IMG/VR virus record: IMGVR_UViG_3300031999_000001
Span: 64,001 to 128,000 of that record
Length of the DNA stretch: 64,000 nt
Reading direction: 5' to 3' (one strand)
Source: a virus
Part shown: piece after piece, positions 26,501 through 36,200 of the stretch
How the letters are laid out: every line of letters starts with the position of its first letter
Position numbering within the stretch: position 1 is the stretch's first letter
Made by a program: the position numbers and the translations under genes
The notes under the pieces: generated by a model
What the model was told of the DNA's origin: nothing
Database searches by the model: none
Seen by the model: the letters and a program-made list of their open reading frames with translations, nothing else

Positions 26501-27216
26501 TTTTGTATAAGTTTAATTTCGGCTTCATCATCATTTAATTTCTCGGCTTCAAGAATTACTTCAAAATCCCTATTATCTCTTACACCAATTGCAAAAACCC
26601 TTCCTGTTTGATATCTTAAACTTGTTGTTTCAATATCAAAGGTAACTTTATGAATATTTTTATATTCTTCTATGCCTTTAAAAAGTCTGGTTTGATTTGA
26701 AATAAAAAATTGTTCAGTGAGTCTTGTAGAATAAAAAAAGTTACGATATAAATATACCAATTCACCCTTTTTATTTCTAATAAAATCATCATTTTCATCC
26801 CTTGCTTTTTCATATGGATTAATGCCACCATCTGTAAAATAATTTATAATATCATTATATGACCTGCGACTTGTTACCTTATAACAATATCCATCAATTA
26901 ATCTTTTTTGATTACCTGTTTTTAATTTAGTAATTGTAATACCATATTTAATTTTTTTACTTTCAATAAAATTTTCATCAGCACCTTTATATAATTTATA
27001 ATTTAATTTTGTTAAATCTTTCACATACATAAAGGGTTCATAATATATTTTTACAATTTTTGGCTTTTGATTTGGTTCATGTATAACACATTCGGCAATA
27101 TTTGTGCTTGGGTCTGTTTCAACATTTACCAAATATTTTAAATCATTATTATAGCCTTCGAGAAATCCCTTAATTTCTCCCAAAACTTTTGCTTTATCCA
27201 TTTCCATTTTCAACAA
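23536..27216 (-). CDS. Family B DNA polymerase with 3'-5' exonuclease
   Basis: 1226 residues, replicative polymerase of the phage. The exonuclease domain shows Exo I FDIETTSL (about 190) and Exo II ITGFNSEMFDFEFIL (about 253). The polymerase domain shows motif A DYAGLYPSI (about 535), motif B KTLNNSLYGALGSH (about 623) and motif C LLAVTDGINF (about 673). In motif C the usual DTD reads VTD: the first Asp is Val while the essential second Asp is kept. The part after motif C is about 550 residues, longer than in T4 gp43. The start could also be the inner Met (MEMDK or MDKAK); the given start overlaps the QueC-like gene by 23 nt. Confidence 0.85.
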   Translation of the reverse strand: MLKMEMDKAKVLGEIKGFLEGYNNDLKYLVNVETDPSTNIAECVIHEPNQKPKIVKIYYEPFMYVKDLTKLNYKLYKGADENFIESKKIKYGITITKLKTGNQKRLIDGYCYKVTSRRSYNDIINYFTDGGINPYEKARDENDDFIRNKKGELVYLYRNFFYSTRLTEQFFISNQTRLFKGIEEYKNIHKVTFDIETTSLRYQTGRVFAIGVRDNRDFEVILEAEKLNDDEAEIKLIQKFFNLIDHLRPAIITGFNSEMFDFEFILGRAKLLKMNLSEVPTGLKEKIQLKRKANTSVKYGNTADKYTWTDMWGYSVIDILHAVRRTAAVNSEIKENKLKYIAKFEKIARPNRTYIAGEDNSIGKYYYENKIFLVDEKNNYIQIPNEFQDVARNLYKLQANKSNITNEEYNSAKKNYLDKCKEFITWFKAEAFPKNLITFIGGKKLVKQYLLDDLWETEQIDELYNQSSFMLAKIVPTTYQRICTIGTAGIWNLLMTAWSYENDLAIPSPDVYNRFSGGLARTYKIGYIERIIKIDYAGLYPSIQLTEDVFPIFDITGVMKKILLYLTTTRNIYKKLANSSKLDEEEKTLFRQIDPEKHVKFINNEFMFADISMFKIKQLPIKTLNNSLYGALGSHISFNWSDNVCAARITCTARLHLRHAINWFNKFGCIPLLAVTDGINFKIPNTTTICVTDKGITEGLNEGLIEDMWQYDGKTGINALIEKYNKEEMKPPYMSIDNDGESISCLNLARINYATLSLVKDKKTDEMKEKIKLTGNTIKSKIMPEYIEDFIDKGFDLILHGKGKEFLDYYNDYAGNLYYERIPLKKIASKSRVKTTINAYNKRGKDKNGHKKGKQAYMELLIEKRQKIANELFEKHKANLGFTKSEEKLSDDDKMKLVINYMPPEPELDSVVYYVNTGTKKSEGNSATIKDVETGKNRFCATLINAEDLQENPNMIGKYNAVKYLDAFNKRVMTLLVGFEPDIAKKILSKTIKDKKTKEMKFEQANFASFQLELKNFDLDDFDESMYLEKPEVDFWNKTGYDPRKVWDGFKMYDDNKIYYEIYNNALTYLNELMTAKNKPRIKSINDEYKENDLVLIKNGGEYNVGLFNGVFFEIIRENVNIPKSEIELEFDRKREEEAQKIKELEITLSNKTERDRYLEILKIKRIKYFDRFKKRFKIADEITMEELFESEEMASNTLDMYIKQIEGIEEDEIAEYMGLDIDDID

Positions 27217-28027
27217 ATATTATATCATTTTCATTATTAATAAAATCAAATTCTAATTGATATGGTTTTTTTTCTTCTTCAACCTTGTACCAATTTTGAA
27301 AATAATCATTACCTTCTTTATCGGTTACTTTAAAACCCCGTTGCACTAAAGTACTTGCATATTTTTCCGTTAGTTTTTTGCTATAAATATCTAAAAATCC
27401 TTTAAGTTCATAATATTCACTTGCAATTATGGTCTTACATGATGCACATTCACAACAAGGTTCATATTCAATAAATTCAACATCTTTTGAACCTTTAATT
27501 TTTGCTATCTCACAACTAAAAATATATTTGCGATATTGTTCGGGAAGTTCTTCTGCCATTTGGCGTTTCTTCATTTTAGTAAGTGGAAACGTAAGTGGCT
27601 TCATTGGCTCACTAATTGCTTGATATGATTTGTAAATATTTTGAATATCATCCAGATATGAAATAGCATCATCATTACTGACATATCCTATTTGAATTTC
27701 ATCAATATTATCCATACCCTGTAGAAATACAACCGTAAATATCCAAATTGGCATTTGTTTAAAATATAAACTACCTTCATTCGCATGTACATCTACTTTT
27801 ACGGCATATTGAATCGGTTTTAAATTAAAACTATCGTTTTTATGAAATTCTTTTTCAAATTCTTTCCAGAGTAATTCAATACGATTTTTTTCCAGAATTG
27901 TTTTAACTTCATTATTTTCAATTTCAACATAAATTGGAAACACAATATTATCTTCTTTAAGATTTTTCCATACCAGATATGTTGAATCCAATCCACCTGA
28001 AAATAATATAGCAATTTTTTTACTCAT
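27194..28027 (-). CDS. QueC-like PP-loop enzyme (7-cyano-7-deazaguanine synthase family)
   Basis: 277 residues. The N-terminal AILFSGGLDSTYLVW is a PP-loop ATP-pyrophosphatase motif (SGGLDS). A distal FSCEIAKIKG then EPCCECASCKT gives a Cys cluster like the zinc site of QueC. QueC makes preQ0, the precursor of queuosine in tRNA and of 7-deazaguanine DNA modifications that protect some phages from restriction. No QueD, QueE, FolE or DpdA gene is visible in this window. It lies between the polymerase and helicase genes in one tightly packed set. A different PP-loop substrate is possible. Confidence 0.65.
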   Translation of the reverse strand: MSKKIAILFSGGLDSTYLVWKNLKEDNIVFPIYVEIENNEVKTILEKNRIELLWKEFEKEFHKNDSFNLKPIQYAVKVDVHANEGSLYFKQMPIWIFTVVFLQGMDNIDEIQIGYVSNDDAISYLDDIQNIYKSYQAISEPMKPLTFPLTKMKKRQMAEELPEQYRKYIFSCEIAKIKGSKDVEFIEYEPCCECASCKTIIASEYYELKGFLDIYSKKLTEKYASTLVQRGFKVTDKEGNDYFQNWYKVEEEKKPYQLEFDFINNENDIIFVENGNG

Positions 28028-28036
28028 AAATTACGA

Positions 28037-30862
28037 TTATTTTTTATGTTTTTCTTTAATTTTATTAATTACTTCACCTAATACCGATTCTTCAATATTT
28101 GATTTATAATCTTCGTTATCCATTACTTTAACAATTTCTTTACGCTTGCTTTCAATAGCTGAAAATACATAATCATCGATAGTATCTCTAAAAATTAATG
28201 GATAAATATTTACAATTGCTTTTTGACCAATTCTATGAAGACGATCAGAAACTTGGTCATAATCACCCACGCTGTATGGTAATGTTATTAAAAATAATTT
28301 ACTTGCTGCTGTTAAAGTCAGACCATATCCACATGTTTGTATTGAACCTAAAAAAACTTTCATGCTACTATTTGGGTCTTGAAATGTTTTAACTATTTCT
28401 GCACGTTCTTCATCAGTTTGGTCACCAGTATGTAATCCAGCAATATCACCAAGTTTTTTCTTTAATTGTTGTATTGATTCTTTAAAAAAATCAACAACTA
28501 CAATTTTTTCGCCCGTTTCTAAAATATTCTCAATTAATTCAATAACTGGTTTGATTTTTAAATGTGATGTATATTGTCTTAAACGCAACATTGTTGTTAA
28601 CGGATTCCCATTTGGATGCATCACAAAATCATTTGCAACACCCTCTTCAATTTCATTGTACATATCATATTCATTTTCTTCCATTTCCAACATAACTCTC
28701 TGATAAATTTTATCTGGAAGGTCTTTCAAAACCTCAAATTTTCTTTTTCTATGTGTGAATGGTGCAATTTTATGATAAAGTTCTTCAAATTTTGCTTCTA
28801 CATTATCAGTTATATAACCCCAACCACCATAAATATCATAAGACATTCCACAATAATATTCCATAAAATATTTTTTTGTGGCAAAATCTATTGGTGATAT
28901 TTGATTTAAAACTGTATATAATTCATGCGCTCTATTGGGAGCAGGAGTTCCTGATAAGAAAATTTTACTAATTTTTTCGTTTTTAAATATTGTTTTATTA
29001 AATATTCTTTTAAAATTTTTATAAGTATTGGCTTTTGTATTTTTCAATTTTGCACACTCATCTGCAATAATCACATCAATTTTATTAAGTTTTAATTTCT
29101 CCCATTTTGTTAAAAATTTTTCTTTATTACTTGAATTAAAAAAATCATAATTGATTATTATATATTTAGCATCTTCAATTGAACATTTATTTTTTCTCCA
29201 ATTTACAATATGTGAATTACTTTTTGTAAATTTTTCGACTTCATTATAAAAATTAAATTTTAATGAGTTTGGAGTAATAACCACAACTTTTTCAAAATTA
29301 TTCATTTCAACATAAAGTATTGCCGAAAGTGTATTATGTGTTAATATACAGTGGTCTATAACATATAATTGGTCTTTAGAATCAACCATAATGCATTGTG
29401 CCTCTTTTTTTCCAACATATTTAACACCAGAAATTGCTCTATTAGGTAAATATTTTGTTGGTGCTATAAAATTATTAATTTTTCTTTTTAATTTAAACGG
29501 TATAAATTTTGATGGTAATTTGATATATAATCTATAATATAATCTTTTTTCTCCATTATACATCACCCACTTATCATGAAGTCTTCCAATACCACCTAAT
29601 GATTGAACAATAAATTGAACATCATCAATTAATTGTTTTGATGCCAATGTTATTTCAATAAATCCTTGTCGTTTGCTTACATGACCATCAGTATCTAAAA
29701 TACCTTGTAATAATTCTAATCTTTGATTAATTGATGCAAATTTAAAATCATTTGGAATAAATTTGGTGTACGAATTACATCCCTTTAAATTATATATTTT
29801 TAATGCTTGATTAATATAATTATTTTTACCATCAGCAGTCAAATAATAATCTTTTAAAGATTTTCCATTATGCACCATATTATGATTATTAGGTAATCTT
29901 ATTGTAATTTCATCAATAATTTCTTTGTCAAATGAACTAAAACCAATACCATTTAATACAGTTATACTTCCATCACCTAAGATACAACCTAATACATAAG
30001 GATTTATCTTTAATTCTTTTTCTTCAAATTCGATTGGTTTAACTATTGGAATATAATGTTTATGATTACCATTTTTAAATGTCAATCCTTCATTCATTAT
30101 TTCATTTAATGTTTTGGTCATAAATGGATTTTTTCTCCAATTTCTAATATATGTATTTACATTCCATAAATGTTCATCACATGATTGTGCTGAAGTACCG
30201 TCATTAAAACAAACTTCATATATATCTTTTATTCCTTGCGGATAGACACCTAATACTTTTTTCGGTTTACCATCACTTCCAATTACAAAATTACCTACTT
30301 TTATATCACCCATTTTAATCCATCCATTTGGTGTAAGTAATTTAGAATCAAGCGGATTCGCTTTTCCTGTCCCCATCTCGTGGGAAATCAATGTGTTACG
30401 TGTAACATTCATAAACATTGCAGCTACAATTTGATGAGGATAAAGTATCACTCCTTCATTTACCAATGCATGCATTTTATCTGAATATTGAATATAATTT
30501 TGTTCAAGTTCCAGTTTATATTTAACCCAATGTTCTTTTTTAATATTTAAATCAGCAATGAATTTACGTTTTTCTTCTTCGGCAATTTCTATTTTTTTAA
30601 TTTGTTGAATAAAAACTTTTCGACTATCTTCGTTTCCAAAATCAAAATGAATTTTATTTGAACCCTTATATTTTTTAATAAGAGATAATAACGATGGTGT
30701 TGTGACTTCCCATGCCATATCCATTGCGTTCCATTTTCTTGTTTCTTCTGGAAGGTCTTTTATGCGTTTAACAAGCTGGTCATTATAAAAAAATCTCAGA
30801 TAATATGCTAATCTTCTTGAGATTCGTTCGCAATGCACCGTGAAAACCGATAGTTCTTGCAT
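28037..30862 (-). CDS. SNF2-type helicase interrupted by an intein
   Basis: 941 residues as encoded. The N-extein has YPHQIVAAMF (Q-like motif) and HEMGTGK, the start of the Walker A box. After splicing this continues with T, giving GTGKT. The C-extein carries ADECAKLKN (DExx box), SGTPAPN (motif III), VVVDFFKES, TGDQTDEERA and SDRLHRIGQ (motif VI), so all SF2/SNF2 motifs are present. Mature length after intein removal would be about 598 residues. Such phage helicases act in replication or recombination. It is the most upstream gene of the replication run (helicase, QueC-like, polymerase). The only interruption is the intein listed separately. Confidence 0.85.
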   Translation of the reverse strand: MQELSVFTVHCERISRRLAYYLRFFYNDQLVKRIKDLPEETRKWNAMDMAWEVTTPSLLSLIKKYKGSNKIHFDFGNEDSRKVFIQQIKKIEIAEEEKRKFIADLNIKKEHWVKYKLELEQNYIQYSDKMHALVNEGVILYPHQIVAAMFMNVTRNTLISHEMGTGKANPLDSKLLTPNGWIKMGDIKVGNFVIGSDGKPKKVLGVYPQGIKDIYEVCFNDGTSAQSCDEHLWNVNTYIRNWRKNPFMTKTLNEIMNEGLTFKNGNHKHYIPIVKPIEFEEKELKINPYVLGCILGDGSITVLNGIGFSSFDKEIIDEITIRLPNNHNMVHNGKSLKDYYLTADGKNNYINQALKIYNLKGCNSYTKFIPNDFKFASINQRLELLQGILDTDGHVSKRQGFIEITLASKQLIDDVQFIVQSLGGIGRLHDKWVMYNGEKRLYYRLYIKLPSKFIPFKLKRKINNFIAPTKYLPNRAISGVKYVGKKEAQCIMVDSKDQLYVIDHCILTHNTLSAILYVEMNNFEKVVVITPNSLKFNFYNEVEKFTKSNSHIVNWRKNKCSIEDAKYIIINYDFFNSSNKEKFLTKWEKLKLNKIDVIIADECAKLKNTKANTYKNFKRIFNKTIFKNEKISKIFLSGTPAPNRAHELYTVLNQISPIDFATKKYFMEYYCGMSYDIYGGWGYITDNVEAKFEELYHKIAPFTHRKRKFEVLKDLPDKIYQRVMLEMEENEYDMYNEIEEGVANDFVMHPNGNPLTTMLRLRQYTSHLKIKPVIELIENILETGEKIVVVDFFKESIQQLKKKLGDIAGLHTGDQTDEERAEIVKTFQDPNSSMKVFLGSIQTCGYGLTLTAASKLFLITLPYSVGDYDQVSDRLHRIGQKAIVNIYPLIFRDTIDDYVFSAIESKRKEIVKVMDNEDYKSNIEESVLGEVINKIKEKHKK
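29333..30361 (-). mobile_element. Class 3-like intein with LAGLIDADG endonuclease in helicase P-loop
   Basis: Residues 168-510 of the helicase ORF (343 residues). It begins with Ala (ANPLDSKLLTPNGW) directly after HEMGTGK and ends ILTHN before extein Thr511. Block B reads CDEHLW. The block F position that is usually Asp is Cys (QCIMVDS, C490). The residue before the penultimate His is Thr (T508). Trp, Cys, Thr in these places together with a non-nucleophilic first residue are the signature of class 3 inteins. Two LAGLIDADG-type motifs, YVLGCILGDGSI and LLQGILDTDG, make it a potential homing element. Insertion in the Walker A loop disables the helicase until splicing. Confidence 0.85.
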
Positions 30863-30914
30863 AATCTAAATCAATATCATGCAAAGGTAATTAAAATTTT
30901 ATAATTGTCAAGGA

Positions 30915-31334
30915 TTATATAACAGTGGTCTTAGTTAACGAATCAGAAATAATAATATTAATTTGACCATTAACTGGCAATTTTATTTTACCGCAACCAA
31001 TATTTTCACCCAAAAAATCAAGACAAAATTCACCATAAAATCTACCTGCTTTTGATGTTTGCAATAAGTTAAACCTATACATTAATGTATAATATTCTTC
31101 ATTAGGATAACTTTTTCTATCTTTATTAACAACAAGATTTGCCGGAACATTAGCAATACGATATAATCCAGTATCAGCATCTTGCATTGAGAATGTAACC
31201 GCTACATTTTCAAGCATATCATCACTGATATCATACTTTTCTCTTACTTGTTGTATGAGTGGATACTTTAATTCAGGAAGTGTACTGTCCTTCTTAATGA
31301 AAAAGTTGTTAATATTAAATGTACTGTAATCCAT
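30915..31334 (-). CDS. Small virion-type protein, unknown
   Basis: 139 residues, beta-rich. Contains SMQDADTGLYRIANVPANLV and EYYTLMYRFNLLQTSKAGRF, which recall upper-baseplate or fibre-adaptor domains. No enzymatic motif. It shares base 31334 with the holin-like gene, so translation is coupled. Likely a structural or lysis-module accessory protein; the function is not established. Confidence 0.45.
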   Translation of the reverse strand: MDYSTFNINNFFIKKDSTLPELKYPLIQQVREKYDISDDMLENVAVTFSMQDADTGLYRIANVPANLVVNKDRKSYPNEEYYTLMYRFNLLQTSKAGRFYGEFCLDFLGENIGCGKIKLPVNGQINIIISDSLTKTTVI

Positions 31335-31741
31335 TATCCTTTGTTATCAATTGCTGGGGTAGGTTCATCGACCTTAAGTTCTGCCATTAATTTTTCTCTG
31401 TCAGCACCAAATGTTTTTACTCTCATTTTAATCGTTGCAGCAACACCGTCACCTATCATACCAAGGGTAACTGCATCAATATTTCCAAATGGATGTCCGC
31501 TTATTTCAGTATAGAATCTAAAGAGTACATATGTACATAAGATAGTCGTCAAATATCTTCTCCAGTTATCATAAAACCAGAACTTCCAACTCCATTTTTT
31601 TGGTGTGGCGGGACTTTGTATATCACGACCACTAACTTCAGTTAATCCATAAATTAAATAACCAATAATAAAAAACCACAAGTATCCAAATAATTGAATG
31701 AATGTGAAGTCGCCAAAAATTATCTTAAAAAATTCTCCCAT
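31334..31741 (-). CDS. Putative holin (two membrane segments)
   Basis: 135 residues. Two hydrophobic segments are visible: FIQLFGYLWFFIIGYLIYGL (about 13-32) and YLTTILCTYVLFRFY (about 63-77). They are followed by an amphipathic region and a hydrophilic, acidic/basic C-terminus. Small size, two membrane helices and a polar tail fit class II holins. No endolysin gene is seen nearby, so lysis function is inferred. A GTATTTATA box lies 22 nt upstream, inside the end of the preceding gene. Confidence 0.5.
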   Translation of the reverse strand: MGEFFKIIFGDFTFIQLFGYLWFFIIGYLIYGLTEVSGRDIQSPATPKKWSWKFWFYDNWRRYLTTILCTYVLFRFYTEISGHPFGNIDAVTLGMIGDGVAATIKMRVKTFGADREKLMAELKVDEPTPAIDNKG

Positions 31742-31752
31742 GATAGATATTA

Positions 31753-32460
31753 TTAATATTTAGTATAAATACCGTCAACTAAAATTGCTGATAACGCTGA
31801 CCTAAAAATATCCCAAGTGCCTTGTGTTAATGTAATTCCACTTTCTTCCATTCCTTTACCAGCATAATCATTTGTTGACATTAAGTAATCCAGTACACCA
31901 GACTTTTTATCGCCAATTGCAAGTCCGAAACGACCTAATTCTGTAAATTCATATATTAAGTCTCTGGCATTATCAAATAATACTTCTGCATCTGTTAATG
32001 ATAAATATTGTGGAACAACGAATTTCAAATAATAAATTCTTTGTTGACATGCTTCAAGCAGTCTTGCATGATATTTATGCCAAGACATCAGAACAAATCC
32101 TTGTGCCTGTTGTTGTGTATATCCTTTAGACATTAAATAAACAACAGCATTAGTTGGATTATCGCTGATATAATGTTTTATTGCTAAGTCTTTTTCTGTA
32201 TTTGTTAAGCCAGTCCAGCCTTTTGCTCTACATAGGTCACGAATTTCAAACCTGACAACCATATAATCATTAGCAGCATTTTCACCAAAAGCGTCCCAAT
32301 TGACAATTGAACTAATATCAACATAACCACTTGAAACCGTATCACCTGTTTTAATAATTTTAAATGGTTGTTTACCATTAAGGTCAGCAGTATTCCATGT
32401 TGAAATATCTACTCCAACAGATTGACCATTTATTTGATATGCTAATAATTGTTTTCTCAT
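31753..32460 (-). CDS. Tail protein sharing an N-terminal module with its neighbour
   Basis: 235 residues. It begins KQLLAYQINGQSVGVDISTW with NGKQPFKII, the same module that starts the gene at 32462-33214. The C-terminal 180 residues are helical (LMSKGYTQQQAQGFVLMSWH, QRIYYLKFVVPQYLSLTDAE), unlike the beta-rich C-terminus of the neighbour. Probably a tail or baseplate accessory, with the shared module serving as attachment. It begins one base after the neighbour's stop. Confidence 0.5.
   Translation of the reverse strand: MRKQLLAYQINGQSVGVDISTWNTADLNGKQPFKIIKTGDTVSSGYVDISSIVNWDAFGENAANDYMVVRFEIRDLCRAKGWTGLTNTEKDLAIKHYISDNPTNAVVYLMSKGYTQQQAQGFVLMSWHKYHARLLEACQQRIYYLKFVVPQYLSLTDAEVLFDNARDLIYEFTELGRFGLAIGDKKSGVLDYLMSTNDYAGKGMEESGITLTQGTWDIFRSALSAILVDGIYTKY
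31764..31772 (-). promoter_or_regulatory. GTATTTATA box
   Basis: Exact motif copy, 22 nt before the putative holin start, within the last codons of the upstream gene. Confidence 0.45.
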
Positions 32461-32461
32461 A

Positions 32462-33214
32462 TTATAATACTCTTATTATTTCAACTGCAATATCACTAAG
32501 TGTTGTAGTACCTGCATTATTCCAAACATCAAAACTAAATGTATGTGTTGCTGCCGTTGCAAACGTTGCATAATATACTCTCATATCGGTATAAATATCA
32601 ATAGTTTGTGGAGTTCTTATGTTCATAGTTGCCCTTGTACCCACTAAAGTACCATCTATACTAAATGTTTGATTTCCATAGTTATTTGCTGAACTACGAC
32701 TCCAGACAAAAGTTACCATAAACTTATATGTACCAATTGGTAAAGAGGTTGTTCTACCTGTCATTGCTGGTGTTGATACAATAGCACTATTTGCTATTGT
32801 ACCAGTACTTGTGAATTTATGAAAATGTGTACCATATATATTATTATCAGTTACTCCCGTAAGAACTGTTGTACCAGTAATTGCACTACCAAGTATTGTA
32901 TTACTACCAATTTTAGTCATGGTATTTATGCCGACATTCATATAATTTGCCAGCACATTATACTGCGCTTGTGTTGGTGTGCTGGGTATTAATTTAAGTA
33001 TTTCAGTTTTTTTCTGTACTTCAGTAAATCCCACAAGACTACCATAAGTATCCCACATAGTAACCGAAGATACATTGGTATAATTTGCAGGTGTACTACC
33101 AATATCTGCAATAACCTTAAATGGTGGGTTTCCACCTAACATGGTGGTATCCCATGATAAGATATCAACACCTATTTTTTGACCACCGATTGTATATGCT
33201 AATAATTTACTCAT
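32462..33214 (-). CDS. Tail fibre-type protein
   Basis: 250 residues. N-terminal LLAYTIGGQKIGVDILSWDT and GNPPFKVIADIG match the start of the next gene downstream. The C-terminal half is a jelly-roll-like beta domain (GTYKFMVTFVWSR, TIDIYTDMRVYYATFATAAT, HTFSFDVWNNAG). The same kind of C-terminal sequence (GTHCFDVWFWETSGT) closes the 2294-residue fibre directly upstream, so the two share a terminal module. Virion surface protein. Confidence 0.6.
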   Translation of the reverse strand: MSKLLAYTIGGQKIGVDILSWDTTMLGGNPPFKVIADIGSTPANYTNVSSVTMWDTYGSLVGFTEVQKKTEILKLIPSTPTQAQYNVLANYMNVGINTMTKIGSNTILGSAITGTTVLTGVTDNNIYGTHFHKFTSTGTIANSAIVSTPAMTGRTTSLPIGTYKFMVTFVWSRSSANNYGNQTFSIDGTLVGTRATMNIRTPQTIDIYTDMRVYYATFATAATHTFSFDVWNNAGTTTLSDIAVEIIRVL

Positions 33215-33224
33215 ATTCTATATT

Positions 33225-36200
33225 TTAACAAACTCTTCTTACTCTTACTGAACCAAATGTTGCACATGCAGTACCACTTGTTTCCCAAAACCAAACGTCA
33301 AAACAATGTGTACCTGCTGATAATGTGGTGTTTTTTGTTATTGCTGCTGATTGTACTGCAGATGCAGTTGACATTTTAAATAATAAATTTTTACCAACTA
33401 CGGTATTGTCAATACCAAATTTGATATTTGCTTCATTATTTGCACCAGTAACACCAAATACCCCACTAAAGTCTACTGCATACATACCTGCTGGCATTGT
33501 TGTTCCAGTTACACCAATATATTTGCAACATGTCGTAGTAGCATTTGTAACATCACCACTACGGTCAGCATATAAATATGCATTAGGTGCAGTTGATTGA
33601 ATATAATTCACACATAATGTACATGCAGTTGGATTATAAACCATTCCAGTATTACCAGTTAATACACAAGAAGTACTACCGAAGACAACCTGACATGCAC
33701 CAACTGAAGATAATTTAGTTGCGCCACTAACATTAAGTGTTGAAGCAATTGTCAAACCACCAGTCATGATATCGCCAGTTTTGGCTACCCTTGAAGTATC
33801 ACGTGGATGCACATGGTCTTGCCTACTGAATAAATTCGATGTACCAATTGCAACGGCAGCATTCATTAGAGGATTTGCAGTACCTGCTTGACTTATATAC
33901 CATGAAGTACTTGCTGCACAACTTGTGTTGTCATTCTGTGCTGCTTTACAAACATTCAATACACCAGTCATTGTACCACCACTAAGGAATAATTTAGCAG
34001 TATCTTTTGGATGTACATGGTCTGCATGTGCCCATCTTAGCGATGTGCCAATTGCTGCAGTACCATCCATTACTGGTGTTGTGTTTCCACTCTGACCGAA
34101 ATACCATGCAGTTGTTGCAATGCAAGTACTATTATCATTTGCTGCAGGGGTAACTGACCTAACAGTTCCAGTGAAAGTCGGACTGGCAATATTTGCCTTT
34201 AATCCAATTGCAGTTGAAGTATTACCACTGTAAGTATTAAATGCACTTACTGCTAATCTACTTGTATCGCTTGGATGTACATGGTCTTGTTTTGTCCATA
34301 AAGACGATGTACCAACTGCTGCAACACCATCCATTAAAGGACTTGCTGTTGCACATTGACCTATATACCATGCAGTTGTTGCAATACAAGTACTACTATC
34401 ATTAATAGTAGGAGTAACTGACCTAACCGTTCCAGTGAAAGTCGGACTTGCAATGTTTGCCTTTAACCCTATTGCTGTTGAAGTTGCGCCTGTATAAGCA
34501 TTTATCTGAGTCTTGGTATAATAAGTATTTGGAACAGTAGTTCCGGTGTATAAATTAAATGCAGATTTACTTGCAAATTGTCCGGGAGCAGTTGTTCCGG
34601 TATAAGTACTGTAAATCGAAGTCAATAATCTGTTGTTGATTGCAGTATTTGTAGTACCAGTATATGAACTAAATATACTTGTATTAAGTTTAGAATTCAA
34701 TGCAGTATTAAGTGTACCACCTGTAGTATTAACAGCAAATTGACTACCTACCCATGAAAGGCTATTTCCAGCAAGTGCACTACCACAAACACTTAATACA
34801 CCAGTATTGTATGCCAAACCAGTTCCAGCAATTGCTGAATTAACATATAAACCAGTACTGTCTGAAATTAATCCGCAGTTACTTGGTAATTTAACTGCTA
34901 CGTTGTAGTTTCCACCACTTTGTGTTACACAAATACCATTACCTGCAACAACACCCGATGCTGAAGCAAATAATACGAAGTCTGATGCATCAACACCAAC
35001 AGTTATTGGGTCAGTTGCACTTAATATCCATGAAGTATTTTTATTGGTATTACCACTGATAATAGCCATGTATGATTGAAATGCTGTGCTACCACTTGCG
35101 TAGTCTGTTGCACGTGTCATTGTAGCACCACTGCCATTATAAATATATATACCGTTTGCAGTAGCACCAGTTTGATTTTTAACAAGTATTCTTGAACCAT
35201 TTGGTGCTATAATTCCATCAATTGTTGCAGGAGCACTGCTTAAATTAATGTTTGTTGTTGTTGCAACCACAACTGCTTGTTTTGGTTCTAAGCCACCACT
35301 GTGACTATCAACATATTCTTTATCAACCAATGAACGATTTGTGAATGTCGCACCATAATTCTGACAGTATTCAATACCATGTGGTACTGCACGACTATCT
35401 GAAAATAATGCTTGTGATTGACTTATGCTTAAAAGTGTTGCATCTGTACCACCCGATGTTCTACCACGTAATGTAATTGTACCACCACTACTAAAAATAT
35501 TAATATCTTTACCTTCTGCATCATAGATATCAGTACCGTTAAATGATGAAATTGTAAATTTCTTAGCGCATAAATGGAAATTATATCCACCTGCGCCAAC
35601 TGTTGTATCTTCAGTTAATAAACCACCTAATTTAACACGGTGGCAATCTGCTTTGCTTATACCGTTTGTTGCACCAGTAACTGTTGTTTGTAAATGTGTA
35701 ACAGTACTTGCAGTATACGTATTGAAATCACTTCTTGAAGTTAATAACGGGTTAGCAGTACCACCACTGTACCATATTAAATTGCATAAACTCGTACCAA
35801 TCAATGTTGTATTAACAGGCAAATTAGGACTACCCGTAAATTGTGGACTTTCTAAGAAAGCAAAAGTTTTTCTTGCACTTCCGGTTGTAATTGTACCGTA
35901 ATAAGCATCAGTAAGAAATTCTACTGCACCCGCTTGAGTTGTACTGAGCAATGTTCCACTTGTGAATTTTAACGGTGCTATTGTACTTGTACCCGCCTTT
36001 AGTGTTATTGTTGCGGATGGTGTAATGCCAAAACCAGTACCTGCTTCGGATATCCTCACCTTTTCAGTTAGTGTAGAATTATTTGCTGTCTTGAATACAA
36101 TATCCGCATAACAAGTAATACCATTACCAGTATAATAAGTTTCAATCGATGTAAGCGTAGTACCGAGATTGTTAACACGTGCTCTTGAACAGATATGACT

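Noticed and set aside
28037-30862. Two separate helicase genes or a pseudogene
   Set aside because: The interruption has exact intein ends in the P-loop, so the frame is one intact precursor.
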